A stretch of 64,000 nt of DNA. Source: Idiomarina tyrosinivorans (GTDB lineage: Bacteria > Pseudomonadota > Gammaproteobacteria > Enterobacterales > Alteromonadaceae). The stretch spans positions 1-64,000 of the forward strand of contig NZ_PIQH01000006.1 in NCBI RefSeq assembly GCF_003987475.1, in the 5' to 3' direction. This document shows positions 18,456-27,937 of this stretch, one piece after another (the first letter of the stretch is position 1; each line of letters opens with the position of its first letter). Position numbers and translations under genes: made by a program. The notes beneath the pieces are model-generated. The model was not told where the DNA came from. It saw nothing but the letters and a program-made list of their open reading frames with translations, and searched no databases.

Positions 18456-18465
18456 GGCGTGCAGT

Positions 18466-20538
18466 TTACCAGATGTAGACGCGTTGGTCTTCTGGTACGT
18501 ACATGTCGTCACCTGGTTTCACGTTAAACGCTTCGTAAAACGCCGGTACGTTAGTTACTGTGCCGTTTACGCGGAACTCTGCTGGAGAGTGTGGGTCGCT
18601 CATGACTTGCTCGCGAATTGCGTCTTCGCGGTATTTAGAGCGCCAAACTTGTGCCCAGCCAATGAAGACACGTTGGTCACCGGTAAAGCCATCCATGACT
18701 GGTGCTTCTTTACCGTCTAGCGACATTTTGTAGGCTTCATAGGCGATTGTTAGGCCTGCCAAGTCACCGATGTTCTCACCTAGAGTCAGCTTACCGTTGA
18801 TGTTTAGTCCTTCAATCGGCTCATAGCTGCTGTATTGCTCTGCCAGTTCATTTGCACGCTTTTCAAAAGCGTTGCGATCTTCTTCTGTCCACCAGCTCTT
18901 CAGATTACCATCACCATCGTATTTCGAGCCTTGGTCATCAAAACCGTGTCCCATTTCGTGGCCGATAACGGCGCCGATACCACCGTAGTTAACTGCTGGT
19001 TCCGCATTCATATCAAAGAATGGCGGTTGCAAGATACCCGCTGGGAATACGATTTCGTTACGCACTGGGCTGTAGTAAGCGTTGATAGTTTGTGGTGTCA
19101 TGCCCCACTCTTCTTCATCAACTGGCCCACCAATTTTGCCGATTTCTTCTTGGTAGTTGAACTCGGCGTAGGCTTTGTAGTTACCTACCAAGTCGTCTTT
19201 AGAAATGCTTAAGTCGCTGTAATCACGCCATTTGTTCGGGTAACCGATTTTTGGCGTGAATTTTTCCAGTTTCTCTAAGGCTTCCTGTTGCGTCTCTTCG
19301 CTCATCCAATCCAAGTTTTTGATCGATGCCGCATAAGCTTTACGCAAGTTCTCCACCAATGCTTCCATTTTCTGTTTAGCTTCTGGTGGGAAGTATTGCT
19401 TCACGTAGACTTGGCCAAGCACTTCGCCCAACACTGAGTTGGTCGCATTCACGCCACGCTTCCAACGCGGTTCTTGTTTTGGAACGCCACGCAAGGTTTT
19501 GCCATAGAATTCGAAACGGCGTTGACCAAAATCTTCGCTCAGCACGCTCGCGTATTCGTTGATCACACGGAAGGTCATATAGTCTTTCCATGCTTGCAAG
19601 TCGACGTCTTTATACAGTTTGCCTAGGTCTTCAAAGAATGAAGGCTGGCTAATAACCATTTCGTTAACGTTCGATAATGCGGCGGCTTCTTGCCATGCAC
19701 CGAAATCAAAATCACCTAGCATTTCGGCAACTTCTGCAGCCGTTCTGCGGTTGTAGGTCTTTTCCGCATCACGACTTTCGACGCGTGACCATTGAATTTC
19801 TGCTAATTGCTTTTCAATGTCCATGACATTTTTTGCTGCCGCTTCAGGGTCTTCGTAACCCACTTTAGCCAGCATGTCTTGTACATACTTCACATACTCT
19901 TGACGGAACTTTTGGAACTTCTCGTCATCACTCAAATAGTAGTCACGATCGGGCATACCAAGGCCAGACTGTGAGGCGTACATGGTGTTAACTTCTGGGT
20001 TTTTCGCATCTGGGTAAACGTAAAAACCAAACGGGATGGTTACGCCAATACGGTATAGGTTTGCCATTTCAGCCGCCATACCCTCGTAGCTATCCACTTG
20101 TTGGATATCTGACAAGTCGCCTTTGATCGGGTCGTAACCTTTCTTATTTATGGTTTCTACATCCATGTACGCGTTATAAAAGTCGCCGACTTTCTGCTCG
20201 TTAGTGCCCATTTCAGGCGAACCGTTGGCGGACTTTTCAATGATGTCGCGCAGGCGCTTTTGGTTTTGTTGATACAAGTCATAGAATGCGCCAATGCTTG
20301 AGCGGTCCGCTGGAATTTCAGTGTTCTTCATCCACGTACCGTTAACGTACTGATAGAAGTCGTCCTGAGGGCGAACGCTGTGGTCGAAGTTTTCTAAAAT
20401 AACCCCCGACTCTAGTGCTTGCTGTTGTTCAGCTTGTGCGGTTTTTGTGTTGTTTTGCTCGGCATTGTTCTGCGGTGAACAGGCGCCAAGTGCTAGCGCC
20501 ATAGAGACACCCAGCGCAACTGCTGTGAGTTTTTTCAT
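18466..20538 (-). CDS. M13-family zinc endopeptidase lipoprotein (PepO-like)
   Basis: This 690-aa metallopeptidase of the neprilysin family is predicted to be a periplasmic or outer-membrane lipoprotein. The signal peptide ends in ALGAC (Cys about residue 20). The substrate-contact motif NAYYSPVRNEIVFPAG precedes the zinc motif VIGHEMGHGFDDQG (about residue 527), and the third ligand lies in ENIGDLAGL. The C terminus is RVYIW, close to the family's CRVW end. The frame extends to TTG 20559, but ATG 20538 has AAGG upstream and starts the signal peptide. Such enzymes cut short peptides; the target is unknown. Confidence 0.94.
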   Translation of the reverse strand: MKKLTAVALGVSMALALGACSPQNNAEQNNTKTAQAEQQQALESGVILENFDHSVRPQDDFYQYVNGTWMKNTEIPADRSSIGAFYDLYQQNQKRLRDIIEKSANGSPEMGTNEQKVGDFYNAYMDVETINKKGYDPIKGDLSDIQQVDSYEGMAAEMANLYRIGVTIPFGFYVYPDAKNPEVNTMYASQSGLGMPDRDYYLSDDEKFQKFRQEYVKYVQDMLAKVGYEDPEAAAKNVMDIEKQLAEIQWSRVESRDAEKTYNRRTAAEVAEMLGDFDFGAWQEAAALSNVNEMVISQPSFFEDLGKLYKDVDLQAWKDYMTFRVINEYASVLSEDFGQRRFEFYGKTLRGVPKQEPRWKRGVNATNSVLGEVLGQVYVKQYFPPEAKQKMEALVENLRKAYAASIKNLDWMSEETQQEALEKLEKFTPKIGYPNKWRDYSDLSISKDDLVGNYKAYAEFNYQEEIGKIGGPVDEEEWGMTPQTINAYYSPVRNEIVFPAGILQPPFFDMNAEPAVNYGGIGAVIGHEMGHGFDDQGSKYDGDGNLKSWWTEEDRNAFEKRANELAEQYSSYEPIEGLNINGKLTLGENIGDLAGLTIAYEAYKMSLDGKEAPVMDGFTGDQRVFIGWAQVWRSKYREDAIREQVMSDPHSPAEFRVNGTVTNVPAFYEAFNVKPGDDMYVPEDQRVYIW

Positions 20539-20579
20539 AACTAATACCTTGTTGTTCAAGTTTGTAGGTTTGACCCAAT

Positions 20580-20608
20580 ATATTATTTTTGTTGTAGCCG
20601 CAGGGCAA
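20580..20608 (-). promoter_or_regulatory. Probable promoter of the M13 peptidase gene
   Basis: On the minus strand TTGCCC (20603-20608) and TAATAT (20580-20585) are 17 bp apart, about 40 bp before the ATG. The AT-rich surroundings support it. Confidence 0.5.
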
Positions 20609-20637
20609 AAACAAGTTTGTAAACATTAGTTACAAAC
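20607..20637 (-). terminator. Weak terminator after the small membrane protein gene
   Basis: Arms GTTTGTAA and TTACAAAC (20615-20622, 20630-20637) form an AT-rich stem overlapping the stop codon. TTGTTTTT follows on the minus strand. The low stem stability makes this uncertain. Confidence 0.4.
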
Positions 20638-21028
20638 GGTTCACCACCGGAGGCATACGCAGTAATAGCCAAGCAAACAGCAACGCGAACAACGCGTAAA
20701 CTGCACAGGTGATCAGCAATGCTAACGATGGCACGCCGTTCCATAACGCTCCGATGAGTGCCAGCGCCCCCACCATGGCATGGAAAAAGTTTCCGACGCA
20801 TAGTGGGCGACCATAAATACCACCAATCAATTGCCCCTTGGCCAACCAGTTTCCATACCCCATGCCCACATAAACTGCCGCCAATACGGAGGTTAATTCC
20901 CGTGGGTAAGCGTCACGGTGAAATGCTGCCGCCACTTGCTCGGGCACAAAGAGCAATATTGCTCCTGCTGCCACCATCAGTACGGCACTTAACCCCATAA
21001 TAAACCGCCCCGATCGTGTGGCCGCCAT
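20630..21028 (-). CDS. Small integral membrane protein, unknown function
   Basis: This 132-aa protein has about four predicted membrane helices, roughly residues 10-28, 44-62, 78-98 and 102-124. Short polar connections include FHRDAYPREL and KGQLIGGIYGRPLC. It has no enzyme motif that I recognise. A GGGAG ribosome-binding site precedes ATG 21028. It lies between the lpdA terminator and the M13 peptidase gene on the same strand, so it begins the leftward accessory block and is probably transcribed from its own promoter. Confidence 0.7.
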   Translation of the reverse strand: MAATRSGRFIMGLSAVLMVAAGAILLFVPEQVAAAFHRDAYPRELTSVLAAVYVGMGYGNWLAKGQLIGGIYGRPLCVGNFFHAMVGALALIGALWNGVPSLALLITCAVYALFALLFAWLLLRMPPVVNRL

Positions 21029-21112
21029 GACGACTCCCTGTGTTGCTCTTTACGAATATAGAAAATCAAGATTTACCATACGGTATAGCCGCATAAACCG
21101 CAATTATCGGAC

Positions 21113-21150
21113 AAAAAAAACTGCCGCATCGGCGACCGATGCGGCAGTTT
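21113..21150 (-). terminator. Terminator of the pyruvate dehydrogenase operon
   Basis: A perfect 15-bp GC-rich stem (21118-21132 with 21136-21150, CGA loop) is followed on the minus strand by a run of eight T residues. It lies about 25 bp past the lpdA stop. Confidence 0.95.
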
Positions 21151-21173
21151 TGTCGATGAAATGGCGAGAAAGC

Positions 21174-22601
21174 TTACTTTTTCTTCTTCGCTTTCGGATT
21201 TGGCATATCGGTGATTGAACCTTCATGGATTTCTGCCGCCAAACCAACTGACTCATGCAAGGTTGGGTGCGCATGTACCGTCAAGGCGATATCTTCCGCA
21301 TCGCAGCCCATTTCGATGGCCAGGCAAACTTCGCCCAGTAATTCACCGGCATTGGTTCCGACCATGGCACCGCCAATAATGCGATTGTTCTTGTCGAAAA
21401 TCAGCTTGGTCATGCCTTGTTGCGCATTTGACGCAATTGCCCGACCCGAAGCAGACCACGGGAAGGTCACGGCATCATATTCAATGCCTTGCTCTTTCGC
21501 TTCTTTCTCGGTCACACCTGCCCAAGCCATTTCTGGGTCGGTGTACATGATTGAAGGAATCGTCTTCGGCTCGAAGAAGTGTTTCTTACCCGCAATAACT
21601 TCTGCTGCAACATGTGCTTCGTGAACCGCTTTGTGTGCCAACATCGGCTGACCCACTAAATCCCCAATAGCGAAGATGTGGTTCACGTTGGTGCGCATTT
21701 GGCTATCGACTTTGATGAAGCCACGTTCATCAACATTGACACCAGCCTTATCAGCATCTAGTTTGCCGCCGTTCGGGGTACGACCCACAGCCACCAACAC
21801 TGCATCATATTTGACCGGCTTCTCAGGCGCATCTTTACCCTCAAAGGTCACATGGATAGCATCTTTCTTGGCTTCCACTTTTGCCGCTTTGGTGTTCAAC
21901 ATAACATTGTCGAATTTACCTTTGATTTGCTTCATAAAGTTTTTGATGATGTCTTTATCCGCTGGTGGAACCAGCTGATCGGTCATTTCGACAACATCTA
22001 CTTTCGAACCTAGGGCACTGTATACCGTACCCATTTCTAGGCCGATAATACCGCCACCTAAAAGCAGCATACGTTTTGGAATTTCTTTCAACTCTAGTGC
22101 GTCAGTTGAATCCCAAATGCGCTCATCGTCGTGTGGTACAAACGGCAACTTCACCGGTTGTGAACCAGCGGCAATAATCGCATGTTCAAATTCGATCGTG
22201 GTTTCACCGTCATCACCTTCAACTTTCAGGGTGTTAGCGCCAGTGAATTTACCATAGCCGTTGACTACATTAACTTTGCGCATCTTCGACATTTGTCCAA
22301 GACCGCCTGTCAGTTGGCCAACCACTTTTTCTTTGTGCTTACGGATTTTGTCGAGGTCGATTTTAGGTTCGCCGAAGTCGATACCTTCGTCGCCTAGCAC
22401 TTTCGCATCTTCAATATGCTTGGCCAAGTGCAACAACGCTTTCGACGGGATACACCCAACGTTCAAACAAACACCGCCAAGGGTGCTGTAACGTTCTACC
22501 AATACCGTATCCAAGCCCAAGTCAGCAGCACGGAATGCCGCCGAATAACCACCAGGACCTGCACCTAAGACTACGACTTGCGCTTTAATCGTCTTGCTCA
22601 T
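21174..22601 (-). CDS. lpdA: Dihydrolipoamide dehydrogenase (E3)
   Basis: This FAD disulfide oxidoreductase reoxidises lipoyl groups of pyruvate and 2-oxoglutarate dehydrogenases and passes electrons to NAD. It is 475 aa (E. coli 474). The FAD-binding motif is GAGPGG near residue 15. The redox-active disulfide is in GGVCLNVGCIPSK, the NAD fold in LGGGIIGLEMG, and the C-terminal catalytic His-Glu in HAHPTLHES. GTG at 22607 is also in frame, but ATG 22601 is better spaced from AGAGG. It is the last gene of the pdh operon, 115 bp after aceF, with two stem-loops in the gap. Confidence 0.97.
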   Translation of the reverse strand: MSKTIKAQVVVLGAGPGGYSAAFRAADLGLDTVLVERYSTLGGVCLNVGCIPSKALLHLAKHIEDAKVLGDEGIDFGEPKIDLDKIRKHKEKVVGQLTGGLGQMSKMRKVNVVNGYGKFTGANTLKVEGDDGETTIEFEHAIIAAGSQPVKLPFVPHDDERIWDSTDALELKEIPKRMLLLGGGIIGLEMGTVYSALGSKVDVVEMTDQLVPPADKDIIKNFMKQIKGKFDNVMLNTKAAKVEAKKDAIHVTFEGKDAPEKPVKYDAVLVAVGRTPNGGKLDADKAGVNVDERGFIKVDSQMRTNVNHIFAIGDLVGQPMLAHKAVHEAHVAAEVIAGKKHFFEPKTIPSIMYTDPEMAWAGVTEKEAKEQGIEYDAVTFPWSASGRAIASNAQQGMTKLIFDKNNRIIGGAMVGTNAGELLGEVCLAIEMGCDAEDIALTVHAHPTLHESVGLAAEIHEGSITDMPNPKAKKKK

Positions 22602-22621
22602 GATCACCTCTGTTTCAGTCT

Positions 22622-22702
22622 CTGCTGTGCGAGCTCACAGCAGGATGTATCCAATGCGTAAAACGGCTTGTAACAATTGCGCGCTATTGTAGCGCGAAAT
22701 TG
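22622..22702 (-). other. Two stem-loops between aceF and lpdA
   Basis: The first stem pairs 22674-22686 with 22690-22702 (12 pairs, one mismatch). The second pairs CTGCTGTG (22622-22629) with CACAGCAG (22636-22643), just upstream of the lpdA ribosome-binding site. Neither has a T tract. They could be processing or stability elements that let lpdA be expressed separately from aceEF; in E. coli lpd also has independent expression. Confidence 0.55.
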
Positions 22703-22716
22703 TCGCTAAGTCCTGT

Positions 22717-24465
22717 TTACAGAATCAATTTCCGAATGTCGCCCATTACACTGCTCAAGTAACTGGTAAAGCGGGCGGCTAAGGCACCGTCAATAACTCG
22801 GTGGTCGTATGACAGTGATAACGGCAACATTAACTTCGGTTCAAAGTCTTTGCCGTTCCACTTCGGTTTCATTTCACTCTTCGATACGCCGAGAATGGCA
22901 ACATCTGGGGCGTTGACAATCGGCGTAAACGCGATACCACCAATACCACCTAAGCTTGAAATTGAGAAACAGCCACCTTGCATGTCGGCCGCTTTTAACT
23001 TGCCGTCACGCGCTTTGCCACTGATCTCAACCAACTCTTCTGACAGTTCGTAGATGCCTTTCTTGTCGACATCACGAATAACCGGAACCACCAAGCCATT
23101 CCGGGTATCCACGGCTATACCGATATGAATGTATTTTTTCATAATCAGTGATTCGCCGCTTTCACTAAGCGAAGAATTGAAAACCGGGAATTCCTGCAGC
23201 GCTTTCGCACATGCCTTCATAATGAACACCAACGGGGTGATCTTGAAGCCTAGTTCTTTCTTCTTCGCCACTTCGTTTTCGGCTTTCCGGAACGCTTCTA
23301 GCTCAGTGATATCCGCCTCGTCAAACTGTGTGACGTGCGGAATGGTGACCCAGTTACGATGCAGGTTAGGTCCAGAAATTTTCTGAATTCGCGTGAGTGG
23401 TACTTCTTCCACTTCACCAAACTTACTGAAGTCGACAGCAGGACGGTCAATAACCTGCAAACCGCCGCCTCCGGTTTGACCGGCAGCGCCGGCAACCGCT
23501 TTTGGCCGTGACAGTTCATACTTCACATATTCCTGCACGTCTTCTTTGAGAATGCGGTTCTTCGGACCAGAACCTTTCACTTGCGACAGGTCGACGCCAA
23601 ATTCACGAGCAACACGACGTACCGCCGGCGACGCGTGAATAAGCCCTTGTTTGCGGTCGTTGCGCTGGCTTGGATGGTCAGGCACTGGCGGTTCACGTTC
23701 GCTAGTGGGTCGTGAATCGCGCTTCGGATGTTCATCGTCACTGTCATCTTGCTGGCTAGCTTCACTTTGACTCGCTTCGCTAGATGGCGTGCTATCGTCG
23801 TCGGCCGCGTCGCCTTCACCTTCGCTGCTGACCACTTTAAGTTTCGCGATGACCGAGCCTTCGCTAACTTTGTCACCGGTGCTGACCAGCATTTCGACAA
23901 TCTCACCGTCTTCGGGGCAAGGTACATCCATGGTCGCTTTATCAGTTTCTAGGGTGATCAGGCCATCTTCTTTGGCAACGCTGTCGCCCTTGCTAACTAA
24001 TACTTCGATGATTTCCACGTCACTGGCGTCACCAATGTCAGGCACCGAGACTTCGATCACTTTTTCGCTACCACCAGACGCAGATTTACTTTGCGATTGC
24101 TGCGGTTTATCGTCTTCTTCCGCTTTTGCCTTGTCTTCCTGCTCGGCTGAGCCGTCTTTTTCTTCCGTCTCTTCAGATGAATTGTCTTCTGCGTCGTCCT
24201 TATCAGCGGCACTGTCCGCGGAATCATCCGCTGCTTTCACCATCGCTAATAAATCGCCTTCGCTGATGCTGTCGCCGACTTTTACTTTGATGCTATCGAT
24301 AGTGCCAGCAAACGGCGCTGGAATATCCATCGAGGCTTTGTCACTCTCGACGGTGATCAGCGAGTCTTCTGCTTCTATGCTGTCACCTTCGCTGACCAAC
24401 ACCTCGATTATTTCGACCGATTCGCCACCGACGTCGGGGACTTTGACTTCTTTTAAATCTGCCAT
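22717..24465 (-). CDS. aceF: Dihydrolipoamide acetyltransferase (E2) of pyruvate dehydrogenase
   Basis: This core subunit transfers acetyl groups from lipoate to CoA. The 582-aa protein has two lipoyl domains (lysines in ESDKASMDIP, about residue 44, and ETDKATMDVP, about 170), where E. coli has three. Long acidic, Ser- and Lys-rich linkers (about 80-125 and 215-270) join the parts. An E3-binding domain (ASPAVRRVAREFGVDLSQV, about 277-315) precedes the catalytic domain with the DHRVIDG active-site motif. A 12-bp gap and AAGGAG follow aceE, indicating tight coupling. Confidence 0.97.
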   Translation of the reverse strand: MADLKEVKVPDVGGESVEIIEVLVSEGDSIEAEDSLITVESDKASMDIPAPFAGTIDSIKVKVGDSISEGDLLAMVKAADDSADSAADKDDAEDNSSEETEEKDGSAEQEDKAKAEEDDKPQQSQSKSASGGSEKVIEVSVPDIGDASDVEIIEVLVSKGDSVAKEDGLITLETDKATMDVPCPEDGEIVEMLVSTGDKVSEGSVIAKLKVVSSEGEGDAADDDSTPSSEASQSEASQQDDSDDEHPKRDSRPTSEREPPVPDHPSQRNDRKQGLIHASPAVRRVAREFGVDLSQVKGSGPKNRILKEDVQEYVKYELSRPKAVAGAAGQTGGGGLQVIDRPAVDFSKFGEVEEVPLTRIQKISGPNLHRNWVTIPHVTQFDEADITELEAFRKAENEVAKKKELGFKITPLVFIMKACAKALQEFPVFNSSLSESGESLIMKKYIHIGIAVDTRNGLVVPVIRDVDKKGIYELSEELVEISGKARDGKLKAADMQGGCFSISSLGGIGGIAFTPIVNAPDVAILGVSKSEMKPKWNGKDFEPKLMLPLSLSYDHRVIDGALAARFTSYLSSVMGDIRKLIL

Positions 24466-24477
24466 GTCAGGGTCTCC

Positions 24478-27150
24478 TTACGCGTGCAATGGGTTGATCT
24501 TGTCAACGTCGATGCCAAACGATTTAATCGCTTTGGCGACCACTTTCTTATCGATATCACCGGCCTTAGCTAATTCACTTAACGCAGCGACGACAATGTA
24601 ATTGGCGTCCACCTCGAAGTGTTTACGCAAGTTCTCGCGGCTATCTGAGCGACCGAAGCCATCAGTACCCAACACTCGATATGAGGTTGGAACCCACGCT
24701 CGAACTTGGTCAGCGTAAAGTTTCTGGTAATCGGTTGCGGCAACCGCAGGACCTTTTGCCTTGCTCATTAACTCGGTGATGTACGCCGTTTTCTCTTTCT
24801 TCTCTGGGTGCAACATGTTCCAGCGTTCGACTTCCAGACCATCACGGGCCAGTTCGTTGAACGAGGTTACGCTGTATACGGTCGAATTGATGTCGTACTC
24901 TTCAGCAAGAATCTTCGCCGCTTCACGCACTTGCAACAAGATTGTTCCGCTACCCATTAACTGCACATCGGCTTTGGCTTTGTTCTTCGCCTTCACCTTG
25001 TCCAATGAGTACATTCCTTTCAGAATGCCTTCTTCACAGCCTTCAGGTAGTTCTGGTTGCTGATAGTTTTCGTTCATCACCGTCAAGTAATAGAACACGT
25101 TCTCTTGATCGCCGTACATGCGCTTCAAGCCGTCTTGTACAATGACCGCAATTTCGTAACCGTAGGTTGGGTCATAAGTAATACAGTTAGGCACAGTACC
25201 GAACAAAATATGGCTGTGGCCATCTTGGTGTTGCAGGCCTTCGCCATTTAGCGTTGTCCGCCCTGCAGTACCACCAATCAAGAAGCCTTTGGTCTGGCTA
25301 TCACCGGCGGCCCAGACTAAATCACCAACCCGTTGGAAACCGAACATCGAATAATAGATGTAGAAAGGAATCATTGGTTCGTTGTTGAGTGAGTAGCTGG
25401 TACCCGCTGCCACGAACGATGCCATCGCACCCAATTCGTTGATGCCTTCTTGAATCACTTGGCCTTTTTTATCTTCGCGATAGTAAGCCACTTGGTCCGC
25501 ATCTTGTGGGGTATATTTTTGTCCGTGGTGAGCGTAAATACCGACCTGTCGGAACAAGCCCTCCATCCCAAATGTACGCGCCTCATCCGGAATAATCGGC
25601 ACAATCCGCTTACCGATTTGTTTATCCTTCAGCAATGCGGTTAAGATTCGAACAAACGCCATGGTGCTAGAAATTTCGCGGTCGCCTGAGCCTTTTAGTA
25701 CCGCATCGAACGCTTTCAATGCGGGTAGCTCGAGCTCAACGTCGGCTTTCGCTCGGCGCACCGGCATATAGCCGCCTAACTTCTCGCGACGCTCGTTAAG
25801 ATAGTTTAACTCGTCACTGTCTTTATCGAACTGGTAATACGGCAAATCTTCCAGCTCTTCATCTTTAAACGGAATGTTAAAACGGTCACGGAAGTGTTTA
25901 ATGGCTTCCATATCCATTTTCTTCACCTGGTGAGCGACGTTTTTGCCCTCACCTGCGGCGCCCATGCCGTAACCTTTAACGGTTTTCGCTAGGATAACCT
26001 GTGGCCGGCCTTCGGTATTGACTGCTTTGTGGTAAGCCGCATACATTTTCACCGGGTCGTGACCACCACGGTTTAAACGCCAGATATCTTCGTCTGACAG
26101 GTTTGCCACCATTTCTTTGGTTTCTGGGTATTTGGCAAAGAAATGCTCGCGGGTGTATTTACCACCTTTGGCTTTAAAGTTTTGATAGTCACCGTCTACG
26201 GTTTCTTCCATCAACTGCGCCAACTTCCCTTCGGTGTCACGGTAAAGCAATGGATCCCAGTAGCGGCCCCAAATCACCTTAATCACTTCCCAGCCCGCGC
26301 CGCGGAAGGTGCCTTCGAGCTCTTGGATGATCTTGCCGTTACCGCGAACCGGACCATCCAAGCGTTGCAAGTTACAGTTGATAACAAAGGTTAAGTTATC
26401 TAATCCTTCACGTGCCGCAAGGTTGATCGCTCCCAAGCTTTCTGGCTCATCGGTTTCACCGTCGCCCATAAAGCAGTACACGCGCTGATTTGAGCAGTCT
26501 TTAATGCCACGGTCAGTCATGTATTTCAGGAAGCGCGCAAGGTAGATTGCTTGAATCGGGCCAAGACCCATAGACACCGTTGGGAATTGCCAGAAATCCG
26601 GCATCAATTTCGGGTGCGGATATGATGACAAGCCGTCACCTTGGGTTTCTTGGCGGAAGTTGTCTAACTGCTCTTGGCTCAAGCGTCCTTCGATAAAGGC
26701 ACGCGCATAAATACCTGGCGATGCGTGGCCTTGAATAAAGAGGTAATCGCCGCCGTCTTTTTCGGTTGGTGCTTTGAAGAAGTGGTTAAAACCCACGTCG
26801 TACAGCATTGCCGATGAGGCGAAGCTAGAGATATGGCCGCCAAGCTCTAAGCCTTTCTTCGAAGCCCGCAACACCATCACTAATGCGTTCCAGCGAATCG
26901 CTGAACGAATCCGTGCTTCCATGCTCTGGTCGCCCGGCATGGTCGGTTCTTTACTGGCTGGGATGGTGTTTAAATAGGCGGTGGTTGGCTTATACGGTAA
27001 ATAAGCCCCGTTGCGGCGCGCTGTATCAATCAGTTGTTCTAACAGATAATGGGCACGGTCTGGGCCTTCGGCCTCAAGTACCGCTTCGAGGGCATCTAGC
27101 CACTCTTGCGTTTCTTGTTGATCGATATCGTGCGTTGCTTGATCACTCAT
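24478..27150 (-). CDS. aceE: Pyruvate dehydrogenase E1 component
   Basis: This homodimeric thiamine-diphosphate enzyme decarboxylates pyruvate and acetylates the E2 lipoyl group. The 890-aa length matches E. coli AceE (887). The ThDP/Mg motif begins GDGETDEPE and ends in VINCNLQRLDG. The N terminus (QQETQEWLDALEAVLEAEG) is the E2-binding region in relatives. AAGGA precedes ATG. It is downstream of pdhR and upstream of aceF and is expected to be repressed by PdhR in the absence of pyruvate. Confidence 0.98.
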   Translation of the reverse strand: MSDQATHDIDQQETQEWLDALEAVLEAEGPDRAHYLLEQLIDTARRNGAYLPYKPTTAYLNTIPASKEPTMPGDQSMEARIRSAIRWNALVMVLRASKKGLELGGHISSFASSAMLYDVGFNHFFKAPTEKDGGDYLFIQGHASPGIYARAFIEGRLSQEQLDNFRQETQGDGLSSYPHPKLMPDFWQFPTVSMGLGPIQAIYLARFLKYMTDRGIKDCSNQRVYCFMGDGETDEPESLGAINLAAREGLDNLTFVINCNLQRLDGPVRGNGKIIQELEGTFRGAGWEVIKVIWGRYWDPLLYRDTEGKLAQLMEETVDGDYQNFKAKGGKYTREHFFAKYPETKEMVANLSDEDIWRLNRGGHDPVKMYAAYHKAVNTEGRPQVILAKTVKGYGMGAAGEGKNVAHQVKKMDMEAIKHFRDRFNIPFKDEELEDLPYYQFDKDSDELNYLNERREKLGGYMPVRRAKADVELELPALKAFDAVLKGSGDREISSTMAFVRILTALLKDKQIGKRIVPIIPDEARTFGMEGLFRQVGIYAHHGQKYTPQDADQVAYYREDKKGQVIQEGINELGAMASFVAAGTSYSLNNEPMIPFYIYYSMFGFQRVGDLVWAAGDSQTKGFLIGGTAGRTTLNGEGLQHQDGHSHILFGTVPNCITYDPTYGYEIAVIVQDGLKRMYGDQENVFYYLTVMNENYQQPELPEGCEEGILKGMYSLDKVKAKNKAKADVQLMGSGTILLQVREAAKILAEEYDINSTVYSVTSFNELARDGLEVERWNMLHPEKKEKTAYITELMSKAKGPAVAATDYQKLYADQVRAWVPTSYRVLGTDGFGRSDSRENLRKHFEVDANYIVVAALSELAKAGDIDKKVVAKAIKSFGIDVDKINPLHA

Positions 27151-27175
27151 ATCTATTCCTTTATTTCAGCTCAAT

Positions 27176-27922
27176 TCAGGAACGTCGCAGTGAGCGTTGA
27201 ATGCGAGATTGCTCTTGGCTCAATTGCAATAGTGCCTGTTCAATATAGGCTAAATGTTGGTGGCAGGCTTCGCGCGCCTGCTCCGGTTCACCGTCGACGA
27301 TAGCTTTCACTATACGTTGGCGATGGGCATTTAGTTGTGTCAGGATGCCGTCATGACCCGCCAGCATCGCTAAATTTTGGTAAATATTTTCTGCCAGTAA
27401 CTCTTGCATACCGCGCACCACGTGCAACAAGATCACATTATGTGACGCTTCGGCGATGCGAATGTAAAAGTCGACCAGCGCTTGCGCCTGCTTGTTGGCG
27501 TCGTATTGCTGGCTGGCAATAATGTTTTCTACACTTTCATGAATTCTAACGATATCCGCTTCTGTTCCGCGTAAAGCCGCATAAAACGAAGAGATACCCT
27601 CAAGGGCATGGCGAAACTCCAGCAAGTCAAATTGCGATTCTGGATGTTGCGCCAGTAATTCGAACAGTGGGTCAGAAAGCGTTGGCGAGAAGCCCTCAGT
27701 AACGTAGGTTCCGCCACCTTGTTTACGCTGAACTAGCCCTTTCGCCTCCAATTTCTGGATGGCTTCACGCAAAGATGGCCGCGACACATCAAACTGTGCC
27801 GCCAAATCGCGCTCTGAGGGTAACCGCTGTCCAGCTTGCAAACGGCCATCAACAATCATCGCCTCGAGTTGCTCGACGATAACATCTGACAGCTTGGTTT
27901 GCTTTACCCTTTCGTAGGCCAT
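27176..27922 (-). CDS. pdhR: Pyruvate-responsive regulator PdhR (GntR/FadR family)
   Basis: The 248-aa protein has an N-terminal GntR winged helix (LQAGQRLPSERDLAAQFDVS and RPSLREAIQKLEAKGLVQRK, about residues 30-72). The C-terminal FadR-type helical effector domain has candidate metal and ligand residues around FRHALEG and AEASHN. It is the first gene of the pdh operon, and a near-consensus PdhR site lies 16 bp before its ATG, indicating autoregulation. In E. coli pyruvate releases PdhR from DNA; the same is inferred here. Confidence 0.95.
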   Translation of the reverse strand: MAYERVKQTKLSDVIVEQLEAMIVDGRLQAGQRLPSERDLAAQFDVSRPSLREAIQKLEAKGLVQRKQGGGTYVTEGFSPTLSDPLFELLAQHPESQFDLLEFRHALEGISSFYAALRGTEADIVRIHESVENIIASQQYDANKQAQALVDFYIRIAEASHNVILLHVVRGMQELLAENIYQNLAMLAGHDGILTQLNAHRQRIVKAIVDGEPEQAREACHQHLAYIEQALLQLSQEQSRIQRSLRRS

Positions 27923-27937
27923 CCACCCTCTCGGTAA

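Noticed and set aside
23789-24601. A 270-codon plus-strand frame opposite aceF
   Set aside because: It is Ser-rich mirror coding caused by Asp/Glu/Ser-biased codons of aceF; aceF is certain and the frame has no family resemblance.
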